Of a stretch of 45,252 nt of DNA, positions 37,965 through 45,252 are shown piece by piece. The stretch lies in NCBI GenBank assembly GCA_964387645.1, contig CAYLYM010000016.1, positions 1 through 45,252 of the forward strand, written 5' to 3'. Source of the stretch: CAYLYM01 sp964387645 (lineage in GTDB: Bacteria > Calditrichota > Calditrichia > RBG-13-44-9). Every line of letters begins with the position of its first letter. The stretch's first letter is position 1. The position numbers were made by a program, and so were the translations under genes. The notes beneath the pieces are model-generated. The model was not told where the DNA came from. It saw only the letters and a list, made by a program, of their open reading frames with translations, and made no database searches.

Positions 37965-38741
37965 TTGGCTCATAAAAAACATAAACGTAAGTTCCTAAAT
38001 ATTCTTCTCATACCTGATGATGAATCTTCCCCTAAAACTATTCGTATTCGTTATACAGTCTTATCGTTAGTTCTTGTTTTTATAATTTTCATATTTGTTG
38101 GTCTACTGGTAATCATCTTAACTTACGGGCAGTTGATGGAAAAGGCTTATGAAAATATTAGGCTGACACAGGAAAATGAAAAGTTGAGAGAACAGGTACA
38201 AAAAATTAATGAACTGGCTACTGAATTGAATAATTTAAAAAGATATGGTGAAAAAATTCAGAATAGATTAACTGGCTTTGTGAAAATCTCAGATGTTGCC
38301 CAAGAAGGTGCAGACGAAAAGACGCCTGTTATTGCCAATGATGAAACGCTTATTTCTATATATAATTCCATTCCATTAAAAGCACCTGTAAATGGTTTCA
38401 TCAGTCAGGAGTATAAAAAATCACAGCATAGTGGACTTGACATTGTTGCACCAATAGGTACGCCAATTGTAGCTGCAGCCAGTGGCACTGTGCTATATTC
38501 CGATTGGACCGGTGATGGAGGAAATACCATCATCATCGGGCATGATTTTGGGTATTATACATATTACAAACATAATTTGCGCAATGTTGTGCAGGTCAAT
38601 GAAAGAGTAGAACAAGGGCAAGTTATTGGTTATCTGGGGAACTCCGGGTTAAAATCCTATGGTCCCCATTTGCACTTCGAAATATGGAAAGATGGAAAAT
38701 CTATTGATCCCAGAATGCTGATCGCTGAATATCAAGAATAA
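37965..38741 (+). CDS. Membrane-anchored M23 family peptidase
   Basis: The start is TTG at 37965 with AAGGAG upstream. A basic cytoplasmic tail (AHKKHKRK) is followed by one membrane helix at about 27-52, then a coiled coil (MEKAYENIRLTQENEKLREQ). The M23/LytM domain has HSGLDIVAPIGTPI (first metal His and Asp) and HLHFEIW (the HxH), so the zinc site looks complete. It should cut peptide cross-links in peptidoglycan. It lies 26 bp upstream of a bactofilin gene, a pairing known in several phyla, where the peptidase and the bactofilin filament shape the cell together. Confidence 0.92.
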   Translation: MAHKKHKRKFLNILLIPDDESSPKTIRIRYTVLSLVLVFIIFIFVGLLVIILTYGQLMEKAYENIRLTQENEKLREQVQKINELATELNNLKRYGEKIQNRLTGFVKISDVAQEGADEKTPVIANDETLISIYNSIPLKAPVNGFISQEYKKSQHSGLDIVAPIGTPIVAAASGTVLYSDWTGDGGNTIIIGHDFGYYTYYKHNLRNVVQVNERVEQGQVIGYLGNSGLKSYGPHLHFEIWKDGKSIDPRMLIAEYQE

Positions 38742-38767
38742 ATTAGAGCAAATAAGGAGATGAAAAC

Positions 38768-39190
38768 ATGTCTTTAAAATTAAAAGATGCAGGAACTGGG
38801 GGCAAAAGCTCAACTGAACTTAATTTTTTAGGAGAAGGGACCTATTTAGAAGGTACTATTGAAACAAAAGGAAGTCTTCGCATTGATGGTAAAGTTAAAG
38901 GAAATGTAATTGTGGCAGATATGCTTACAGTTGGTAACAACGGAACTATTTCGGGAGAAATTCAAGCTCGTGAGGCTGTTATTGGTGGTAGAATAGAAGG
39001 CAATATTAAAACCCAGGAAAAGCTTGTATTAGAAGCCAGTTCTACCCTTATCGGTAATCTCGAAACTAAAAAGTTAGTGATCGATGAAGGTGCTGTTTTC
39101 CAGGGTAAATCTGAAATGGGAGCTGTCTCAAAGGAAAGAAAGTTTCAGGAAAAAAAAGAGGATAAGGGTGGTTCAAAACAAAAAGAATGA
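38768..39190 (+). CDS. Bactofilin (polymer-forming cytoskeletal protein)
   Basis: The 140-residue protein has a central right-handed beta-helix of short repeats (FLGEGTYLEGTIETKGSLRI, DGKVKGNV, GTISGEI, GGRIEGNI, STLIGNLETK), diagnostic of bactofilins. A disordered N-terminus and a Lys/Glu-rich tail flank it. It forms filaments on the inner membrane that place cell-wall enzymes. AAGGAGATG precedes the ATG. The upstream M23 peptidase is a likely partner. Its last 23 bp overlap the start of the atpZ-like gene. Confidence 0.94.
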   Translation: MSLKLKDAGTGGKSSTELNFLGEGTYLEGTIETKGSLRIDGKVKGNVIVADMLTVGNNGTISGEIQAREAVIGGRIEGNIKTQEKLVLEASSTLIGNLETKKLVIDEGAVFQGKSEMGAVSKERKFQEKKEDKGGSKQKE

Positions 39191-39443
39191 TTTAAATAAA
39201 TCTTCTTTCGGTTACAAAAATTATGGTAAAACTTACCAAAAAATTGCTCCATATTTAAATGTTGGATATGTGTGGGCTATTTCAGTCGGATTGCTGACAT
39301 ATGTTGGTTGGTATTTTGATAAAAAATGGAATACAGAACCTTGGTTGACAATATTAGGTGCTTTTTGGGGAATCATTGGTGGATTCTATCATTTTCTCAA
39401 AACTGTTATGAAGGAAGATAAGAAGCAAAATAAATTGAATTGA
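39168..39443 (+). CDS. AtpZ/AtpI-like ATP synthase accessory membrane protein
   Basis: A GTG at 39168, six bases after GAGG, gives a 91-residue protein of the usual AtpZ length; the longer open frame from 39084 lies inside the bactofilin gene and is unlikely. Two membrane helices are seen: VGYVWAISVGLLTYVGWYF and LTILGAFWGIIGGFYHFL. The DKKWNTEPWLTILGAFWGI segment between and into the second helix is typical of AtpZ/DUF of F-type ATP synthase operons. Such proteins are thought to help assemble the c-ring or import Mg/Ca ions. It overlaps the bactofilin stop by 23 bp. Confidence 0.82.
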   Translation: MVQNKKNDLNKSSFGYKNYGKTYQKIAPYLNVGYVWAISVGLLTYVGWYFDKKWNTEPWLTILGAFWGIIGGFYHFLKTVMKEDKKQNKLN

Positions 39444-39775
39444 ATTTTTATTTTTTATCCATAGAAAATATATTAGAATATTTAGTATATATTGAAAAAA
39501 TTGCAATTCTAGCTGAAAATAAAATTTCGTTTTTTGAAAAAGTTTTCAATAAGCTTAAAATAGTAAAAAAATAAACCTCAGAAATATTAAGTAAAAAATT
39601 TTCATAAATGAATTTTAACTCAAGAAGATAAAACAAAGAAAGGCATTAGATAATCATTTCACAGATTGATCTTTTTGATATCCTTTAAGGTTATTGTTGA
39701 ATGAATTTTCTTTGAATTTTCATTAATAATTTTAAAGGAATGTTTTTTTGATAAGTAGGTAGATTATTAGGTATA
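39444..39775. other. AT-rich gap inside the ATP synthase cluster
   Basis: These 332 bases hold no gene. TTGAAA at 39534-39539 and TAAAAT at 39556-39561 are spaced by 16 bp and could be an internal promoter, but the region is so AT-rich that this is weak. TTGAAAA and TTTTCAA form a small inverted repeat at 39534-39549. No terminator is clear. Confidence 0.35.
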
Positions 39776-40165
39776 ATGAAGTTTTCAAATTTTTTAAAAA
39801 AAAGTTTTTATTTGCTCATCATTTTTACGATATTGTTGACCATTTTTTCTGTTATGAATTGGTTTTCGGATGAGATATGGGAAGCATGGTTTGGGTTGGG
39901 AATTGCTTTTGTTAATTTTGTAATTGGTGTTGCAATAATAAGTTGGGGGTTCGAAAAACCTGATAAGATTTTCTATAGTGCTTTTTTTGGAGGTATGCTG
40001 GTTCGCTTTGTGTTAATTTTTTTGATATTGTTCATTTTAATAAAGTACTTTAATTTTGACAGATTAATTTTAGTTGGGTCTCTTTTGGTTGCTTATTTTG
40101 CCTTTTTGGGTTTGGAAATATGGAATATATGGAAATTTTCAATTTTGAGAGGTAAGAAAGGATGA
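39776..40165 (+). CDS. Putative ATP synthase subunit I-like membrane protein
   Basis: The 129-residue protein has four predicted membrane helices (SFYLLIIFTILLTIFSV, WFGLGIAFVNFVIGVAII, AFFGGMLVRFVLIFLILF, LILVGSLLVAYFAFLGLEI). The order and the FFGGMLVRF segment resemble AtpI-type proteins encoded just before atpB. Its stop overlaps the atpB start by ATGA, so the two are coupled. Sequence identity to a named family cannot be verified here; the call rests on topology and position. Confidence 0.68.
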   Translation: MKFSNFLKKSFYLLIIFTILLTIFSVMNWFSDEIWEAWFGLGIAFVNFVIGVAIISWGFEKPDKIFYSAFFGGMLVRFVLIFLILFILIKYFNFDRLILVGSLLVAYFAFLGLEIWNIWKFSILRGKKG

Positions 40166-40989
40166 TTTCTGAAGCAGCGGGATCTCAAGAAAAAGAAGGT
40201 TTAGGGGATTTTATCATTCATCATCTTAAGGATTCACATGAGTGGAATGTCCTTGGTTATCATATTAACTTACCACATTTCAAGCCCATTCATATTTTAG
40301 GGATTGAATTGGATTTTTCCATTACAAATCATGTTGTTATGATTTGGGCTGCCTCAATTATTTTGATTTTACTATTCAGGTTTTTATATCGAAGAGAACA
40401 AATTATACCGAAGGGTATAGCTGCTGTCCTAGAACTATTTGTTCTGTTTATTCGAGATGAAATTGCTATTCCTAATATTGGGGAAAAAGATGGCAGAAAA
40501 TTTACCCCTTTATTATGCACCATGTTTTTCTTTATTCTGACATGTAATCTAATGGGTTTAATCCCTCTTTTTACAACTGCTACTGGAGATATTAGTGTAA
40601 CGGCTTCGCTAGCTATCATTACTTTTATTACGGTTCAGCTCGCAGGTATGAAGCGATTTGGCGTATTGGGTTATTTTAAGAATCTTGCGCCTCACGGTAT
40701 TCCTGTTTTTCTTAATGTAATTATTGTGCCAATTGAATTTCTGGGTTTGTTTACCAAGCCTTTTGCACTGGCGATGCGTCTTTTTGCAAATATGATTGCC
40801 GGTCATACGGTTATCTTTGCCTTACTTGGATTGATTATCGCTTTAGGTAGCATATTTGTTTCGCCTTTTGCAGTTGGATTTGCCGTTTTTATTAATTTGC
40901 TTGAATTATTGGTTGCGTTTATCCAAGCTTATATATTTACTATGTTATCAGCGGTGTTTATTGGAATGGCTCTTAATCCTGAACATTAA
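40162..40989 (+). CDS. atpB: ATP synthase F0 subunit a
   Basis: The 275-residue protein has about six membrane helices and the signature region FALAMRLFANMIAGH, with the essential Arg206, and a last helix LLVAFIQAYIFTMLSAVFIG. It forms the proton half-channels against the c-ring in the inner membrane. NLMGLIPLFTTATGDISVT is also typical. The start overlaps the preceding gene's stop and follows AAAGG. Confidence 0.96.
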   Translation: MISEAAGSQEKEGLGDFIIHHLKDSHEWNVLGYHINLPHFKPIHILGIELDFSITNHVVMIWAASIILILLFRFLYRREQIIPKGIAAVLELFVLFIRDEIAIPNIGEKDGRKFTPLLCTMFFFILTCNLMGLIPLFTTATGDISVTASLAIITFITVQLAGMKRFGVLGYFKNLAPHGIPVFLNVIIVPIEFLGLFTKPFALAMRLFANMIAGHTVIFALLGLIIALGSIFVSPFAVGFAVFINLLELLVAFIQAYIFTMLSAVFIGMALNPEH

Positions 40990-41035
40990 TAGTAGTTTAA
41001 ATAGGTTAAGTAAAAATAGCAAAAAGGAGATTGTT

Positions 41036-41263
41036 ATGAGTGATCTTGCATTAGCGTATTTAGCTGCGGGATTTGGCGCTGCATTCGTTGCACTGGCTGC
41101 TGCTTTAGGTATTGGAAGAATTGGAAGTTCAGCAATGGAAGGTACAGCCAGACAACCTGAGGCAGCAAATGCCATCCGAACATCAATGATTATTTCTGCG
41201 GCACTGATCGAAGGTATTGCCTTCTTCGGATTGGTTATTTGTTTCTTGTTAAGTCTGAAATAA
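41036..41263 (+). CDS. atpE: ATP synthase F0 subunit c
   Basis: The true start is the ATG at 41036 after AAAAAGGAG; the longer open frame from 40856 lies inside atpB. The 75-residue product is two hairpin helices with the conserved polar loop ARQPEA and the ion-carrying Glu59 in ALIEGIAFFG. The residue after Glu is Gly and the first helix lacks the Gln used for sodium binding, so proton coupling is more likely than sodium. It forms the rotating ring. Confidence 0.96.
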   Translation: MSDLALAYLAAGFGAAFVALAAALGIGRIGSSAMEGTARQPEAANAIRTSMIISAALIEGIAFFGLVICFLLSLK

Positions 41264-41289
41264 AACATAATGAAAAGAGAAGGTGTTTT

Positions 41290-41784
41290 ATGCTGCAGCT
41301 TGAACCCGGTATGATGATATGGACTTGGGTCACTTTTATAGTGCTTTTTATAATCCTTGCTAAAGTTGCCTGGAAACCCATTCTTTCGGCAGTGGAACAG
41401 CGCGAAAACCAGATCAAGGATTCTATGAAAAAAGCCCAAGAAGCCAGAGCAGAAGCTGAAGAACTGTTGGAAAAGCAACAGAAAATGATGACAGAGGCTC
41501 AAGAGGAGATTCAACGTACTCTAAAAGAGAATAAAGATGTGGCTGAGAAAATGAAAAACGAAATTCTGGAGCAAGCACGCATTGAAGCACAAAAAATACA
41601 ACAACGAGCTCAGGAAAGTATCGAAAGAGAAAAAGAAGCTGCAATTCTGGAATTGAAAAAACAAGTTGCTGATATTGCATTGCAAGTGGCTTCCAGGCTG
41701 ATTCAGGAAAATTTAGATTCTAAAAAGCATCGGGAATTAATTAATAATTATATCAAGGATTTAGATCGATTGGAAAAAAATTAA
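41290..41784 (+). CDS. atpF: ATP synthase F0 subunit b
   Basis: The ATG at 41290 follows AGAAGG and gives 164 residues, the usual size; the frame open from 41239 is too long. One membrane helix at about 8-28 (MIWTWVTFIVLFIILAKVAW) precedes a long charged coiled coil rich in Glu, Lys, Ala and Gln. Two copies form the stator that holds F1 to F0. Only one b gene is present, so a homodimer is expected. Confidence 0.94.
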   Translation: MLQLEPGMMIWTWVTFIVLFIILAKVAWKPILSAVEQRENQIKDSMKKAQEARAEAEELLEKQQKMMTEAQEEIQRTLKENKDVAEKMKNEILEQARIEAQKIQQRAQESIEREKEAAILELKKQVADIALQVASRLIQENLDSKKHRELINNYIKDLDRLEKN

Positions 41785-41796
41785 GGAAATTAAACC

Positions 41797-42339
41797 TTGA
41801 TAGGGACTCGTGTTACAATTAGGTATGCTAAAGCCCTTTTTGAGCTGGCAAAAGAAAAAGCGATTTTAGATAATGTTGAAAAAGATCTAAACAGAATTCA
41901 GCGGGTAATTGATGTTTCTGAAAAATTTCAGATGATGTTGGTATCACCTGTTATCGGGGCCGATGAAAAACGACGAGTTTTAGACAATTTATTCAGGAAA
42001 CAGTTACATCCGATAACATTTCATTTTTTGAATTTGTTGATTGACAAAAAACGAGAGAATCTTTTGCCAATTATTATCAATCAGTTTATGAAATTGTTAG
42101 ATGAAGATCGAGGGATATTGAGAGGTAAATTGATCACGGCTTATAAATTTACTAAGACACAGATGCGATTACTGAAAGAAAAGTTGGACAAAATTACTAA
42201 AAAAAATGTTGTATTAGAACAGGTGGTAGATCCAGGATTGTTGGGTGGTTTTATTGTCAGGCTGGAAGATACAGTAATTGACACGAGTTTAAAAAATCAA
42301 TTGGTCAAAATCCGAGAAAGTTTAATTTCCGGTAGTTAA
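41797..42339 (+). CDS. atpH: ATP synthase F1 subunit delta
   Basis: The start is TTG at 41797 after AAGGA, 12 bp after atpF. The 180-residue protein has the helical N-terminal domain (RYAKALFELAKEKAIL) and the C-terminal signature VDPGLLGGFIVRLEDTVIDT followed by a last helix. It links the stator subunit b to the top of the alpha/beta ring. Length is normal. Confidence 0.93.
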   Translation: MIGTRVTIRYAKALFELAKEKAILDNVEKDLNRIQRVIDVSEKFQMMLVSPVIGADEKRRVLDNLFRKQLHPITFHFLNLLIDKKRENLLPIIINQFMKLLDEDRGILRGKLITAYKFTKTQMRLLKEKLDKITKKNVVLEQVVDPGLLGGFIVRLEDTVIDTSLKNQLVKIRESLISGS

Positions 42340-42379
42340 ATTTATTTGGAATTCTGAAATAACTCAGAGGAATTTTAGA

Positions 42380-43915
42380 ATGACGGTTGAAGTAAAACCC
42401 GATGAAATTTCTTCCATTCTTAAAAAGCAAATTTCAAGTTTTGAGAGAGAAACAGATATTTATGATGTGGGAACTGTTCTTCAGGTAGGAGATGGAATTG
42501 CCCGTATTTATGGGCTTTCGAATGTGATGGCGGGTGAATTAGTGGAGTTCCCTAATAATGTTATGGGTCTGGTACTGAATTTGGAAGAAGATAATGTAGG
42601 TTGTGTGTTATTTGGAGAAGATACTCTGATTAAAGAGGGAGATATAGTTAGACGAACAAAACGAATTCTTCAAGTACCTGTTGGAAAAGAACTTTTAGGT
42701 CGTGTGGTTAATCCTCTAGGAGAACCGAAAGATGGAAAGGGACCAATAAATGTTAAAGAATTTTTACCAGTAGAAAGAAAAGCTCCGGGAGTGGTGTTTC
42801 GTCAACCAGTGAAAGAACCATTACAAACTGGTTTGAAAGCTATTGATTCAATGATTCCTATTGGTCGTGGACAAAGAGAGCTTATTATTGGGGATCGGCA
42901 AACAGGTAAAACTGCAATCGGAGTAGACACAATAATAAATCAGAAGTACACTCATAAGACAGATTCTCCGGTTTATTGTATTTATGTGGCTATTGGACAG
43001 AAGGCTTCAACAGTAGCTAAAGTAGTGAAAACACTAGAAGATTATGGGGCGATGGAATATACTATTGTTGTATCTGCTGATGCCAGTGAACCGGCTCCTT
43101 TACAATATTTGGCACCTTATGCCGGAGCTGCTATGGGTGAGTATTTCCGTGATAATGGGATGCATGCTTTGGTAATTTATGATGATTTAAGTAAGCATGC
43201 ATGGGCTTATCGTCAGGTTTCTCTTTTACTCCGTCGTCCCCCAGGGAGGGAAGCTTACCCCGGAGACATTTTTTACCTTCATTCTCGTTTGTTAGAACGA
43301 GCTGCAAAAATGAGTGACGAAAAAGGTGGAGGCTCTTTAACTGCCTTGCCAATCATTGAAACACAGGCGGGAGACGTGTCTGCTTATATCCCAACGAATG
43401 TGATATCTATTACAGATGGTCAGATATATTTAGAGCCTGGTTTGTTTTATTCAGGAGTACGTCCGGCTATTAACCCAGGTATTTCTGTGAGCCGTGTTGG
43501 TGGTAATGCTCAGATAAAAGCCATGAAACAGGTTGCAGGAAGTTTGCGTTTGGATCTGGCTCAATTCAGGGAGTTAGAAGCCTTTGTAAAATTCGGTTCA
43601 GATTTGGATAAGGCAACACAAGCACAAATCACCCGAGGTCAGAGGCTGGTAGAAATTCTTAAACAAGATCAGTATCAACCCATGCCTGTTGAAAAACAAA
43701 TTGCTATCATTTTTGTTGGAACCGAGGGATATCTTGATGATATTCCGGTTGGTTCAGTTTTAAAATTCGAACAAGAATATCTTGAATATTTGGATAATAA
43801 ATATCCTGATATTTTGGAGGAAATTGTGACGAAGAAAGTTCTTTCGGATGAATTGAAAGAACGTATGAGGAAAGTTATTGAAGAATTTTTAAAGATTTTT
43901 AAGCCTGGAGAGTAA
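42380..43915 (+). CDS. atpA: ATP synthase F1 subunit alpha
   Basis: The 511-residue protein has the P-loop GDRQTGKT at 171-178 and the family signature PAINPGISVSRVGG. Other alpha signatures include LLRRPPGREAYPGDIFYLHS. It forms the non-catalytic nucleotide sites of the F1 hexamer. GAGGAA lies before the ATG. It is separated from atpG by 6 bp. Confidence 0.98.
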   Translation: MTVEVKPDEISSILKKQISSFERETDIYDVGTVLQVGDGIARIYGLSNVMAGELVEFPNNVMGLVLNLEEDNVGCVLFGEDTLIKEGDIVRRTKRILQVPVGKELLGRVVNPLGEPKDGKGPINVKEFLPVERKAPGVVFRQPVKEPLQTGLKAIDSMIPIGRGQRELIIGDRQTGKTAIGVDTIINQKYTHKTDSPVYCIYVAIGQKASTVAKVVKTLEDYGAMEYTIVVSADASEPAPLQYLAPYAGAAMGEYFRDNGMHALVIYDDLSKHAWAYRQVSLLLRRPPGREAYPGDIFYLHSRLLERAAKMSDEKGGGSLTALPIIETQAGDVSAYIPTNVISITDGQIYLEPGLFYSGVRPAINPGISVSRVGGNAQIKAMKQVAGSLRLDLAQFRELEAFVKFGSDLDKATQAQITRGQRLVEILKQDQYQPMPVEKQIAIIFVGTEGYLDDIPVGSVLKFEQEYLEYLDNKYPDILEEIVTKKVLSDELKERMRKVIEEFLKIFKPGE

Positions 43916-43921
43916 AATTTT

Positions 43922-44785
43922 ATGGCCACATTGCGTGAAATCAGGCATCGGATTAGTAGCATTAAAAGTACTCAACAAATTACGCGTGCGATGAAAATGG
44001 TTGCGGCAGCCAAACTGCGTAAAGCACAAGAGGCTATTTTGACCACCAGGCCCTATGCTTATCGCATTGACGAAATGATCCGGCATATTCTTGTTTCGGA
44101 AGAGGATGTTCAAAATCCATTGTTGAGGGTGCGTGATGTTCGGCGTGTAACTATTGTTGCGGTGACTGCTGATCGAGGATTGTGTGGAGCCTTTAACAGC
44201 AACATTATAAAGAAGGTAATTCATCAGATTGATCTTCACAAAGATAAAGAAATATCCCTGGTTTGCGTGGGTCGTAAAGGATATGACTTCTTTTCCAAGC
44301 GGCGTTATCCCATAGAAAAACATTATATACAATTATTTAATCGGTTAACTTTTTCCCATGCACTTGAAATTGCCAATTATCTTGTTAAATCATACGAGAA
44401 GGGATTAACAGATCGAATTGAGGTGGTGTTTAATCAATTCAAAAATGCTGCGCAACAAAATTTGATTGTTGAAACTTATCTGCCACTTTCTGCTAAGGCG
44501 TTCTCTAGTAGGAAATATGGCGTTGATTACATTTATGAACCAGATAAAACTACACTACTACATGAGCTATTACCGAAACATCTCAATGTACAAATGTGGA
44601 GGATTTTATTAGAGTCGAATGCAGCCGAACAAGGTGCGCGGATGACGGCCATGGAAAATGCTACTGATAATGCCGAAGAATTAATACATGATTTAACTCT
44701 ATTTTATAACCGTGCTCGACAAACTTCAATTACAAAAGAAATTACTGAAATTGTGGGTGGCGCCGAAGCATTAAAATCGGCTTAA
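43922..44785 (+). CDS. atpG: ATP synthase F1 subunit gamma
   Basis: The 287-residue protein starts with the conserved rotor helix LREIRHRISSIKSTQQITRA, followed by MKMVAAAKLRKAQ. It includes VTADRGLCGAFNSNI and ends with the second rotor helix holding ERGARMTAMENATDNA-like sequence (QGARMTAMENATDNAEELI). It is the central shaft that turns within the alpha/beta ring. It lies between atpA and atpD in the usual order. Confidence 0.97.
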   Translation: MATLREIRHRISSIKSTQQITRAMKMVAAAKLRKAQEAILTTRPYAYRIDEMIRHILVSEEDVQNPLLRVRDVRRVTIVAVTADRGLCGAFNSNIIKKVIHQIDLHKDKEISLVCVGRKGYDFFSKRRYPIEKHYIQLFNRLTFSHALEIANYLVKSYEKGLTDRIEVVFNQFKNAAQQNLIVETYLPLSAKAFSSRKYGVDYIYEPDKTTLLHELLPKHLNVQMWRILLESNAAEQGARMTAMENATDNAEELIHDLTLFYNRARQTSITKEITEIVGGAEALKSA

Positions 44786-44818
44786 GTTTGAAGGTGATAA
44801 AACGAGGAATTTACAAGT

Positions 44819-45252
44819 ATGAGTAAAGGAATTATTAAACAAATCATTGGACCAGTGGTTGATTTAGAATTCAGTGATGGTCAATTACCAAACATTTATA
44901 ATGCCATAAAAATTGAGCGCGAAGATGGTAACACACTGGTTTTGGAAGCTCAGCAGCATCTGGGTGAAAACATGGTTCGGTGTGTAGCAATGGATTCGAC
45001 AGACGGCCTTACCAGAGGCATGGAAGCTATAGATACTGGAGGACCTATTACAGTACCTGTAGGGCCAGAAGTATTGGGACGCTTATTGAATGTAATAGGT
45101 GAACCGATTGATGAGGCAGGACCGGTTGAGACAAAAGAACGTTTTCCGATTCATCGCCCTGCTCCAGCTTATGAAGAACTTAGTACAGAAACCGAACTTT
45201 TAGAGACTGGGATTAAAGTAATCGATTTGTTAGAACCCTATTCTAAAGGAGG
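44819..45252 (+). CDS. atpD: ATP synthase F1 subunit beta (5' part, cut by window end)
   Basis: The ATG at 44819 follows GAGGAA and opens MSKGIIKQIIGPVVDLEF, the standard start of the catalytic beta subunit. The 144 codons in the window cover the beta-barrel crown and the first part of the nucleotide domain (PVGPEVLGRLLNVIGEPIDE, then ETGIKVIDLLEPYSKGG). The P-loop would lie just past the window edge. The frame is open to the last base. It is 33 bp downstream of atpG. Confidence 0.97.
   Translation, partial: MSKGIIKQIIGPVVDLEFSDGQLPNIYNAIKIEREDGNTLVLEAQQHLGENMVRCVAMDSTDGLTRGMEAIDTGGPITVPVGPEVLGRLLNVIGEPIDEAGPVETKERFPIHRPAPAYEELSTETELLETGIKVIDLLEPYSKG

Noticed and set aside
36100..38000. Search for a parS palindrome (GTTTCACGTGAAAC-like) near parAB
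   Set aside because: I did not see a full or near match by eye, here or elsewhere in the window; a computed search would be needed to exclude degenerate copies.

Overview
The window is a gene-dense, AT-rich chromosomal segment from a Gram-negative, two-membrane bacterium. A large secreted protein ends in a type IX secretion (T9SS) sorting domain that begins NYPNPFN. There are several lipobox signal peptides, a Wzi-like outer-membrane barrel, DsbD, and frequent TTG start codons. Together these suggest a member of the FCB superphylum, most like Calditrichota or Ignavibacteria-type lineages. The phylum is an inference; no 16S rRNA or other decisive marker is present.

Region by region. (1) 3-8199: a carbohydrate locus. 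It holds the last codons of a MalG-type sugar ABC permease, a lipoprotein with a predicted alpha/alpha-toroid fold, a GH130 mannoside phosphorylase/hydrolase, a 1054-residue T9SS-secreted multidomain protein with an unrecognised N-terminal domain, and a cytoplasmic GH2 beta-mannosidase. The likely job is breakdown of mannose-containing glycans outside the cell, import, and final cleavage inside. (2) 8208-8367: tRNA-Phe(GAA) with a candidate promoter and a strong terminator. (3) 8507-12911: a YhcC-like radical SAM protein, a zinc-ribbon protein of unknown role, a PTS EIIA-type regulator, a polyprenyl diphosphate synthase and a Gfo/Idh/MocA oxidoreductase. (4) 12950-19073, minus strand: smc preceded by a GH2-like protein that appears to have lost its catalytic residues and is fused to a six-helix membrane domain. 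(5) 19303-27733, plus strand: a FusA2-type EF-G paralogue, a HIT hydrolase overlapping hutI, a Wzi-like barrel protein and DsbD. (6) 28163-31970, minus strand: an exported protein, a lytic transglycosylase lipoprotein, a DUF350-like membrane protein and a DUF2851 protein. (7) 32049-35934, plus strand: an XRE regulator (separated from the DUF2851 gene by a perfect 28-bp palindrome), an Smr-domain protein, a LEA14-type lipoprotein and GTP-dependent PEP carboxykinase. (8) 36221-45252: parA, parB, an M23 peptidase, a bactofilin, and then an F-type ATP synthase cluster (atpZ-like, atpI-like, atpB, E, F, H, A, G and the start of atpD), cut by the window edge.

No CRISPR array, insertion sequence, prophage or defence island was seen. 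Most genes are core or housekeeping. The least explained items are the unknown domain of the T9SS protein, the pseudo-GH2/membrane fusion upstream of smc, and the palindromic operator. Several starts were moved from the longest reading frame to an internal codon supported by a Shine-Dalgarno sequence or a better signal peptide.
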